A program made the position numbers and the translations under genes. From Pedosphaera sp. (lineage in GTDB: Bacteria; Verrucomicrobiota; Verrucomicrobiia; Limisphaerales; Pedosphaeraceae): DNA of 64,000 nucleotides. The notes under the pieces were generated by a model. It saw only the letters and a list, made by a program, of their open reading frames with translations. It ran no database searches and had not been told where the DNA came from. Position 1 is the stretch's first letter. Each line of letters begins with the position of its first letter. The stretch is taken from NCBI GenBank assembly GCA_028293285.1, contig JAQGPC010000279.1, positions 23,200 through 87,199 on the forward strand. Direction: 5' to 3'. Below, piece after piece: positions 17,241-24,812 of this stretch.

Positions 17241-20200
17241 CTACGGCAAAACGATGACGTGATAGAAGCGTTGGACCGTGGCGGGGCCGGAGTCGGCTTT
17301 GCTGGCAGCATTGCCCTGACTGATAATATCGCCGGACAAAGGAGTCCATATAACGTCGGTGAGGTTGGTTTTGTACTCCACCCGGTAAGATTGTCCCAAG
17401 ATGGCACTCCATGTAATGGTGAATATGCCTTGGGAAACTTGAAGGGATTGGATTGAAGGTTTGGGTACAACCGTAATTTCAAAAGTTTTTGAGTCGCTTA
17501 AATTAGGCAGGCCATTATCCGTCACACGCAAGGTCACTTGATTAGTCCCCAATTGCGCTTCGGTCGATGTCCATCTAAAGAGGCCACTGGTGGCATTGAT
17601 CGTGGCGCTATCGGGGACATCAGGGCCTAAACTGAAAGTCAGTATGTTTGCAGGCAAATCAGGATCAGTGGCTGTGGCAGTAAATGAAATGGAGCTTCCC
17701 GCATGAATCGTCCAATTGCCAAGACTTGTCAAAATGGGTGGTTGATTGATTTCGAGGACAGTGACGGTGAAGCTCCTGGAATTGCTTAAACTGGGAGAGC
17801 CATTGTCAGTAACAGTAATCGTAATGACATTTGTGCCCGGCCCTTGAGCTTCATTGGGAGTCCAGTTGAAAATACCACTGTTGGCATCCAGAGAAGCACC
17901 GACGGGAGCATTGGTGCCGAGACTGAAGGTCAACACATCAGCCGGACTATCCGGATCGCTTGCGAGATTGGTAATAACCAGCATTGTTCCTTCGTTGATT
18001 GTGTAATCAGGAATGGAGGCGAGAACGGGAGGGTTATTCACTGTTAAAATTGCATTGGAACTGGTCACGCTGCCGCCCACATTGGTCACGATTACGGAAT
18101 AGTTTCCGGCATCAGCTGATTGCACATTGGCCCGGGCGTAAGTGTTGGCGGTCGCGCCGGTAATATTGGTTCCATTCAAGCGCCACTGGTAGCTAAGCGG
18201 TGCAGTGCCGGTGGTTCCCACGCTGAAGAAGACATTTGCGCCCGCAGCCACATTGGTTCCCTGCGGTTGACCGGTGATCGCAGGGGGGATGACCACAACC
18301 AATACAGCGTTGGAACTCAGCGTGGTGCCGGCCGTATTTGTGATAAACACGGAGTAATTCCCGGCATGGGCAGGTTGAAGATTGGTGATGGTAAAGCTGC
18401 TACTGGTGGCCCCTGAAATGCCATCTCCTTCAAGTCGCCATTGATAGCTTAAAGGTGCGGTTCCGGTGGCAAAGACAGTAAATGTGGCATTGCTGCTTAC
18501 CTTGGCTGTCTGGGATTGCGGTTGGGAAACGATAGTTGGCACCACAGCGGAAGGAGTTAATGTGATGGCGCTGACTTGAGGGGAAAAATCAGATTTATTG
18601 GTGCCCTGATAATCCCGGATGCGATAAAAATACTGAGTTCCGCCAATCAAGTTGGTATCGCTGAAGCTTAGAATGTTGGTGGTGAGTGTGGCAATGGTGA
18701 CCGTCGAAGTGCTGCTTGAACTCCAGCGCTGGATTTCGAATCCATCGGCATTGTTTGCGTTATCGGTCCACGCAAGATTGATTTGTGACGAAGAAATTGT
18801 GTTGGCCGTCAACCACGTTGGAGGCGCGAGAAAAGTGCGCGCGATTTTGCTTAAACGCACTTCGTCGATGTAACCGTCGAAATTTCCCATGGTAATCGCC
18901 CAGGCACCGGTCCGGCCAAAATTCGGCGCACTGACCAGCGGTCCGGCAACCAATCGGCCATCGATATATGAATAATTTTTATTGGTGCCATCGAAAACAA
19001 GCGCCATGTGCAACCATTTGCCAGTTGGTGCGACGGCTTGAAACTGGGTAGGAGTTAAGAAGGTGTTCCCATTTATAGTGGTTTTACCATAAGCAGGAAG
19101 ATCCCACATGCCTTGCTGAATCATGTAAAAGTTGGCATCATACTCCTGTACCAGAGTGAGGATATTTCCCTGTCCGGTCAGACCATAGGCCGTCCAGGCA
19201 TCGATATAAACCCGGGCTTCAAAAGTAAAGGGTCTTGCGGAGGGCATCACCAGAGAGTCGGCAACGTTTGCTTTAGCGGCAATGGTTCCACCAGCGTCGG
19301 TGTTGGTGGTATGCAACGCCAGACGACTTGAACCCAAGGGGCTGAACTCCGCGAAGGTCACCGCACCGCCGTAGGTCAAAGTGCTTCCATTGCTACTGGC
19401 GTCGGTGCCATTGCCATTCAAATGCCATAAAGCAACGGTGTTGGTATCCAAAGAATATTCCGCAATTTGGGAGTAGAGATAACTCGTCTGGGTGTTGGTG
19501 GCGATCACGTTATGCGGATTCGATTGATCGGCCACGTTATTGATCGTCAGCGTGTAAACGAATCCATCTACCTGCGTGGATGTGGCAAGGATTACGGTAT
19601 GGCCATCTGTCTGCACTGTGGCGCTGATGGTTACGCCGTTATTCAGAGAATAATTATTGGCATTTTGAGCCGAGGCTGAATCAAGGGTCTTATCGAATAC
19701 CACCTTTACCTTGTTGGCGGTAATGCCATCAGCGAGCAATATTTTGGGGGCTTGCTCATCGAAGATGCCCTGGCTGGCGTTAATATACGTGCCGCTGCCG
19801 GAAGAGGTTTCCACTTTGACGGCTCGAACCATATATATATTTGAACCGGCTGGAGGATTGGTATCGGTATAAATGGCGTTGGTTACGTAAGAGCTGTTAA
19901 GACGGGCGAACGGTCCCAGTGCAGAATTGCCCCGATAAACATGGTAGCCCAGCAAGCCCGCCTGAGGCGAAGCGTTCCAATTTAGAACGGTCTGCCCGCC
20001 GGATCGGCTGGACAGTAGGTTGCTGGCGGGAGAAATTATATGCATGCGCAAAGTCGGGTCGCCCATCAGGGACATATGCACCCCGCGACGGTACAGGTTG
20101 AAATTGAGGTAACCATGATGGGCATAGAAAGAGGTATTGTTTTGGGAAACTTGGGCGCTGTAGCCGATGTTTTTGCCAAGTGCCATGTGATGCAGGACAT

Positions 20201-21461
20201 AGCAGGGATTCTCTGACCATACGTTCACCAAATTGTAGCCCGCTGCCGCAAGTGGCGCGCGTAGAAAGGCGTTTTCCACATCCCATTCCCAATATTCGCT
20301 GGCGAACCAGCTATTGAATACAACCTTAACCGGTGGCAGTGCTGCGAAGTCAGCAGTGTCACCAATATCAGCACTGGAATCATAATTCCCACCGCCGCCG
20401 CCCTTGGTCAGCCAGAGATAGCTGTTATTGGTAAACGTGCCGAAGTAGTCGGAAACAGCAGTGGTGTTGCCTAACCCAAAAAATTGTTTCTGGCAGTAAT
20501 CGCCCTGGCCGGAATTCATGTCGGCTCCGCGATTTACCACGGTGAAGACGGCATTCCGGAAGTCGTGGTCCTTTTTCAAATAGCGCCGCAGCAAATCGAC
20601 CTCGTGCAAACCGAATGGTTGGAAGGCAGTCATGTTAAAGAAATCCACCCGTCCTACCTGGAGATCCATCCGGCCAGGAATTGTGCTCGGGTCAAACTTG
20701 CCATCGCCAGCCAGATTGATCCACCAGGGATGATTGGTGGGCGAGTTGTCTCCGTAGTTAACATTGTCAGTCCAATTGGCAGCCATATCGCCATAGAAGG
20801 TATCCGTCGGTCCGGGGCGGGGACCGTGATCATCGGGATCGATCCACCCGGAGTAGGCGATGGGGATGTGCCCAAGAAGAAAAACCGCGGTGACATTGGT
20901 TGGATCTGCGAGGTAATCGGACTTTATGAGTCCTTTGATGTTGGCCGGTTTGTCATTACGTGAAACATCATGACGGAGTACAGTCCAGCCATCGCCCACA
21001 AGATCCCTTTGCAACTGATTTAATTCGTAAGTGAGATCATTGATAAATGAGTCGTCCACCAACAGAAGGAGCTTCCCGCGATTTTCAATCAAAGGGAGTT
21101 CAATGCCTGCATTGATGTAACCATCCCCATTGGTCACACCAGCAGCAATAACTCGATACTCGTAACTGGTATTCAATAGTACATTCGTATCAATGAAAGA
21201 AGTCGTGTTGCCCGCCAGGTTGGCAATGGGCGAGCCCCAGTTGCCGGTGCCATCGGGGTTGCCGCCTATGGTTGTGGTGCGATAAACGGTATAACCGGTT
21301 ATTCCGCCGGGGTTGGGCCAATTGAGGGTTATTTTTGGCGGCGACTTTTGGATGGCTGCATAAAGTTGCGGCGGATTGGCGGCGACTGGTTCGGTTTGTA
21401 GTATGATCAAACCCCAGAACAGAATTGCCCAACCAACTTTAAATTTAGGAAACACCCTCAC
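17241..21461 (-). CDS. Large secreted multidomain protein (C25-like, FN3, LamG, Ig, cadherin-like)
   Basis: This 1406-residue protein has a signal peptide ending near PVAA. In order, I can make out a fibronectin III-like domain (about 32-112) and a region of about 350 residues recalling gingipain-type C25 peptidases (LLLVDDSFINDL, VTAVFLLGHIPI, DTFYGDMA, GRMDLQVGRVDFF). Another FN3 domain follows, then a LamG/concanavalin-like domain (about 690-890), FN3, two Ig-like domains (PLSYQWRLxG...SADAGNYSVxVTN) and two cadherin-like Ig repeats (PVLASIPDYTINEG). A short C-terminal domain ends YHVIVLP. It is likely a surface or secreted adhesin or polymer-binding protein. The expected C25 catalytic His-Gly and Cys are not evident, so peptidase activity is doubtful. 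No PEP-CTERM or type 9 sorting tail was recognised. It is transcribed alone. Confidence 0.8.
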   Translation of the reverse strand: MRVFPKFKVGWAILFWGLIILQTEPVAANPPQLYAAIQKSPPKITLNWPNPGGITGYTVYRTTTIGGNPDGTGNWGSPIANLAGNTTSFIDTNVLLNTSYEYRVIAAGVTNGDGYINAGIELPLIENRGKLLLLVDDSFINDLTYELNQLQRDLVGDGWTVLRHDVSRNDKPANIKGLIKSDYLADPTNVTAVFLLGHIPIAYSGWIDPDDHGPRPGPTDTFYGDMAANWTDNVNYGDNSPTNHPWWINLAGDGKFDPSTIPGRMDLQVGRVDFFNMTAFQPFGLHEVDLLRRYLKKDHDFRNAVFTVVNRGADMNSGQGDYCQKQFFGLGNTTAVSDYFGTFTNNSYLWLTKGGGGGNYDSSADIGDTADFAALPPVKVVFNSWFASEYWEWDVENAFLRAPLAAAGYNLVNVWSENPCYVLHHMALGKNIGYSAQVSQNNTSFYAHHGYLNFNLYRRGVHMSLMGDPTLRMHIISPASNLLSSRSGGQTVLNWNASPQAGLLGYHVYRGNSALGPFARLNSSYVTNAIYTDTNPPAGSNIYMVRAVKVETSSGSGTYINASQGIFDEQAPKILLADGITANKVKVVFDKTLDSASAQNANNYSLNNGVTISATVQTDGHTVILATSTQVDGFVYTLTINNVADQSNPHNVIATNTQTSYLYSQIAEYSLDTNTVALWHLNGNGTDASSNGSTLTYGGAVTFAEFSPLGSSRLALHTTNTDAGGTIAAKANVADSLVMPSARPFTFEARVYIDAWTAYGLTGQGNILTLVQEYDANFYMIQQGMWDLPAYGKTTINGNTFLTPTQFQAVAPTGKWLHMALVFDGTNKNYSYIDGRLVAGPLVSAPNFGRTGAWAITMGNFDGYIDEVRLSKIARTFLAPPTWLTANTISSSQINLAWTDNANNADGFEIQRWSSSSTSTVTIATLTTNILSFSDTNLIGGTQYFYRIRDYQGTNKSDFSPQVSAITLTPSAVVPTIVSQPQSQTAKVSSNATFTVFATGTAPLSYQWRLEGDGISGATSSSFTITNLQPAHAGNYSVFITNTAGTTLSSNAVLVVVIPPAITGQPQGTNVAAGANVFFSVGTTGTAPLSYQWRLNGTNITGATANTYARANVQSADAGNYSVIVTNVGGSVTSSNAILTVNNPPVLASIPDYTINEGTMLVITNLASDPDSPADVLTFSLGTNAPVGASLDANSGIFNWTPNEAQGPGTNVITITVTDNGSPSLSNSRSFTVTVLEINQPPILTSLGNWTIHAGSSISFTATATDPDLPANILTFSLGPDVPDSATINATSGLFRWTSTEAQLGTNQVTLRVTDNGLPNLSDSKTFEITVVPKPSIQSLQVSQGIFTITWSAILGQSYRVEYKTNLTDVIWTPLSGDIISQGNAASKADSGPATVQRFYHVIVLP

Positions 21462-21690
21462 AGTTGAATAACTCTAATCCAAGGAAATTCACGCTTAAAT
21501 AAATGCCTAAACAGCACACAGGTGCCGATTTTCTTTGAAGAAGCCAATTCCCGCAATAGTAGCTTTTTTCGGCGACTTAGCTACTACAATTACAGTATGA
21601 GTTGCCCTGTAAAATGAGGGTTATTCAGTTAAATAAAAGCAAAGGCCACCGTATTGAGGTAGTGCACGAGGCTGGTGACTCTTCAATCGT

Positions 21691-22077
21691 CTAATTCTTT
21701 CCCACAAAATCAATGACAAAGGCGTCACCAATCAAGGGCAGCGCAAGATCAACAAACTTTTTGTGCTCCGGATGGATCAGATAGGCATCGCGATCCTTTT
21801 CATTATTGAACGTCACAATAAAGCCGTGCGTAAAACCTTTATCGAGCTTTTCGGGGCTGACATTGGTGCCCCATTCGATGGAGACAACCTGGGGAATCTT
21901 TGATTTTAAGGCGCGGAACGCTTCTTCCACCTGTTTGATTTGTTCCTTGGTGGCACTGTCCTTGAATTTAAAAGCGACCACATGGCGCAGTTTTTCCTTT
22001 TTCGACACCGTCTCAGCAGCGAATGCGGTAAGGGCGAGTCCTAATAATGGGATGAGGCAAATGACCAGATATTTCAT
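21691..22077 (-). CDS. Exported Dabb (stress-responsive alpha/beta barrel) protein
   Basis: This 128-residue protein has a signal peptide (MKYLVICLIPLLGLALTAFAAE) followed by a Dabb ferredoxin-like domain. Visible marks are LRHVVAFKFKDSATKEQIKQVEEAFRALK, EWGTNVSPEKLDKGFTHGFIVTF and DAYLIHPEHKKFVD. The HVVxFKF and HPxHxxF patterns are typical. Dabb domains form dimeric barrels that bind small ligands, but the substrate here is unknown. The exported form is common in Planctomycetes and Verrucomicrobia (recalled). It lies 36 bases downstream of the amber-interrupted gene on the same strand and may share its transcript. Confidence 0.85.
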   Translation of the reverse strand: MKYLVICLIPLLGLALTAFAAETVSKKEKLRHVVAFKFKDSATKEQIKQVEEAFRALKSKIPQVVSIEWGTNVSPEKLDKGFTHGFIVTFNNEKDRDAYLIHPEHKKFVDLALPLIGDAFVIDFVGKN

Positions 22078-22113
22078 AGTTTAATAGAGAATTTCGTATA
22101 AAAAATATTCCGT

Positions 22114-22515
22114 TCATTCGCTCAAAGCAAGCAGGATGGCGTAAGGCTTTCTGCCCAGGTTTTCAATAACCGCTGAAATGGTTTTGGCGGTGTTGGTAGG
22201 CTCAGGGACGTGATAAAGATAAAGGCGAATCACTCCCGGCTTAACTTTCTCCTGCAACGCAATTCCATTACCGCCGTGGAAATACTCAAGCCGGTCGGAG
22301 AACAGGAATTGCGGTTCGCCCGCGGGTGAAATCTTAGTTGAGACGAGAGGCAGCTTTGTTTGGTTGGACTATAATTCGTCCAGCACAACAACTCCTCCCT
22401 GCTTGGTGTCTTTCAAAGAAGCTTCTTCGGTTGCATTCAGATTCGCGGCGTCGATTTGGGCAACTAAGAACCAACCAATAGTTCCAATTAAAAAGTACAA
22501 TTTTGAAAACGACAT
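22114..22515 (-). pseudogene. Exported protein gene interrupted by an in-frame amber codon
   Basis: From the ATG at 22515 the frame reads a signal-peptide-like segment (MSFSKLYFLIGTIGWFLVAQIDA) and about 48 codons in all, ending GGVVVLDEL and then TAG (plus-strand cta at 22369-22371). In the same frame, without a gap, it continues for 84 sense codons (SNQTKLPLVSTKI..., DRLEYFHGGNGIALQEK, VKPGVIRLYLYHVPEP...) to a TGA at 22114. The continuation looks like real protein, with normal codon use and no start codon of its own. The simplest reading is a single nonsense change such as CAG to TAG, or a sequencing error. The family was not recognised. The upstream piece is in the track as 22369-22599. 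Confidence 0.6.
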
Positions 22516-22760
22516 GCAAAAATGTTGGCAGTGATTTACAAATTTGGAAATTCCGAATCTCAAAACAGCTGTCTCAATAATAGGCAAATGGATTATCAAA
22601 CTGCCGGTGTAGGCAAATTATGTCGAAGCTCGTTACGAGTTTGAACCAATGCGGGACATAATTCCCCATAAAATTCCAAATCTCAGATTCTCATTGACGT
22701 AGTCAAAATCACCTTCCGAAGACATGCAGTCAGGCACGCTAGTTGCTTAAGATCAAAGGC

Positions 22761-24089
22761 ATGATAGGAAAATTGACAATACTAACTGCTCTCTGGGGTT
22801 GCGTAGCCGCTTTTTTCCTCGTTGCCAGCCAGGACGTTGGCGCGGCGGATGGCATTACCAAAGAACAGTTCCTGCAACTCCAACAGGAAAACCAGGCCTT
22901 CAAGGACCAGTTGCGCAAACAGCAGGAGTTGATTGATTCTCTCACGCACAAAGTTTCCGAAATCCAGGACGTAAACGCGAAACGTGATCATGAATTGATC
23001 GACTTGAAAGAGGGAAACGAAAAGCCATCGCAGGCAGGCGGACCGCTGCACTTCGGTAAAGTGAATATTTCAGGCGAAGGTGGCGTGGCATTCTTCCACT
23101 CGGAAAGCAAAGGGCAGACGCCCAATGCGGAATTTCGCATTGATGAAGCGAAAATATTCGTGGAAGCGCCCATCTGGAAGGATGTTTACTTTTTTTCGGA
23201 ATTGAACCTCGCGGCACGTGAAAGCATGGACTTGAACCTCCGGGTTGGTGAGTTGTATCTGGATTTTGAAAATGTCTCCCAATTATGGGGACGTGATCGT
23301 CAGCTCAACCTTCGGCTCGGCCGTTTCTATATCCCTTTTGGTGAGGAATATCTTAATCGTTTTGCCATTGATAACGCGCTTATCTCCCATTCAGTGGGTG
23401 ATTTGTGGGGTGTGGATGAGGGCGTTGAGGTTTACGGCAGTTTGGGCAAGTTCCAATACGTTCTCGCCGTGCAAAATGGCGGCGTGGCAACATCCCGGGA
23501 CTTTAACGCGGACAAAGCCATTGTCGGGCGTATCGGTTATGATCCGAATAAATGGCTGCATCTGAGCGTGAGTGGAATGCGGACGGGCGATATGGATGCG
23601 GTGAATGACGGCATTTCCGAATTGTGGTTTGGCAACGGCTGGATTCGTTCCATCGGGTCACCGAAGACGGCGATTTTCCGCGCCAATCTTGTCGAAGGAG
23701 ATGTGCAACTGCGTTTCCCATGGGCCCGGTTCAAAGCTGCGGGAGGATACATCAATTACGAAGACAATGATCCGATGGGACGCAATCACCGCGATGTTTA
23801 TTATTACTACGTCGAGGGAGTGAAGGACATCACTCGAAAACTTTATGCAGCCGGTCGGTTCAGCCAAATCCTGGCACCGGGAGGATTTCCCATCGTCGGA
23901 AACGCGGACATGGGTTATTTCGGTGAATTATCGAAGGATTATTGGCGGCTAAGTCTCGGTGTCGGTTATCGCTTCAGCCCTAATTTGGTTGCGAAGGCAG
24001 AATACAGCTTCAACCAGGGTAGAGAGTTGGACGGAAGCAAAAGGACTCACGAAAACCTATTTGCCATGGAGGCAGCATTCAAGTTCTGA
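22761..24089 (+). CDS. OprP/OprO-like outer-membrane porin with N-terminal coiled coil
   Basis: This protein of about 442 residues has a signal peptide ending near VGAADG. A heptad-rich coiled-coil segment follows (EQFLQLQQENQAFKDQLRKQQELIDSL). A beta-barrel of phosphate-selective porin type comes next, with LRLGRFYIPFGEEYLNRF, YVLAVQNGG and LSLGVGYRFSPNLVAKAEYSF, and ends FAMEAAFKF with a C-terminal Phe. The coiled coil probably trimerises the barrel. The substrate may be anions or oligosaccharides and is not certain. The track begins at a TTG (22743); I chose the ATG at 22761. The stop is followed at once by the cupredoxin gene, giving an operon with a sensor kinase. Confidence 0.85.
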   Translation: MIGKLTILTALWGCVAAFFLVASQDVGAADGITKEQFLQLQQENQAFKDQLRKQQELIDSLTHKVSEIQDVNAKRDHELIDLKEGNEKPSQAGGPLHFGKVNISGEGGVAFFHSESKGQTPNAEFRIDEAKIFVEAPIWKDVYFFSELNLAARESMDLNLRVGELYLDFENVSQLWGRDRQLNLRLGRFYIPFGEEYLNRFAIDNALISHSVGDLWGVDEGVEVYGSLGKFQYVLAVQNGGVATSRDFNADKAIVGRIGYDPNKWLHLSVSGMRTGDMDAVNDGISELWFGNGWIRSIGSPKTAIFRANLVEGDVQLRFPWARFKAAGGYINYEDNDPMGRNHRDVYYYYVEGVKDITRKLYAAGRFSQILAPGGFPIVGNADMGYFGELSKDYWRLSLGVGYRFSPNLVAKAEYSFNQGRELDGSKRTHENLFAMEAAFKF

Positions 24090-24090
24090 C

Positions 24091-24807
24091 ATGAGACGAT
24101 ATTTAACAATCCTTTTCAGCCTGACGATGATGGCTCTGCCCGTTGTCGCGGGAACTATTTCTGGCAAGGTGCGCGCCGAGGGAAAAGCCGGTGCCGACCA
24201 GGATGCCAACTGTGGCAAATATGATAGTCGCGCGTTGAAATTTGCGGAGAAGGTCAATTATGACGAGATGCGTGACTTTGTGGTTTATATCGAAGGGCCG
24301 GTGGGCACGAACAAGCTTGTTGTTCCTGACAAACCGGTGCAGGTGATAACGAAGAAAAAGGATTCGATCAATAAAGAGGTCAAACAAAAGGGAGCCATGT
24401 TTTCACCGCACATTCTGCCGATCGTGGTGGGGACAACCGTGGAATGGCCGAATAATGACGAAATTTATCACAATGTTTTCTCCTACTCGGAAGCCAAGCC
24501 GTTCGACCTTGGCTTATATAAGAGCGGGGAGAGCAAGAGCATCATTTTCGACGTAAAGGGTCGCGTGGACGTATTTTGTTCCATTCATTCCACCATGGGC
24601 TGCGTGGTAATGGTGTTGGAGAACCCATACTATGCGACCACCAACGACAAGAACCTTTATTCAATTTCCAATGTTCCACCAGGCACATACAAACTGAAAG
24701 CCTGGCATGAGCGGTTACCAAGCCAGATCAAGGAGATCACCGTGCCGGAAAACGGGGAGGTGAAAGTGGATTTCACCTTGGGGATCACCAATCTGCCAAA
24801 ATATTAG
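24091..24807 (+). CDS. Periplasmic cupredoxin (plastocyanin-like) with carboxypeptidase-like C-terminal domain
   Basis: This 238-residue protein begins with a signal peptide (MRRYLTILFSLTMMALPVVAG). The central part is a cupredoxin: PHILPIVVGTTVEWPNNDEIYHNVFSYSEAK and VDVFCSIHSTMGCVV supply the type 1 copper ligands His127, Cys163, His166 and Met169. A C-terminal carboxypeptidase-regulatory-like beta domain follows (LYSISNVPPGTYKLKAWHERLP). Similar proteins are often labelled methylamine utilisation proteins, although no amine dehydrogenase is nearby. The ATG at 24091 is one base after the porin stop and starts the signal peptide, so I prefer it to the longer track ORF. It may carry electrons or sense copper or redox state for the downstream kinase (inference). 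Confidence 0.88.
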   Translation: MRRYLTILFSLTMMALPVVAGTISGKVRAEGKAGADQDANCGKYDSRALKFAEKVNYDEMRDFVVYIEGPVGTNKLVVPDKPVQVITKKKDSINKEVKQKGAMFSPHILPIVVGTTVEWPNNDEIYHNVFSYSEAKPFDLGLYKSGESKSIIFDVKGRVDVFCSIHSTMGCVVMVLENPYYATTNDKNLYSISNVPPGTYKLKAWHERLPSQIKEITVPENGEVKVDFTLGITNLPKY

Positions 24808-24812
24808 CAGTC

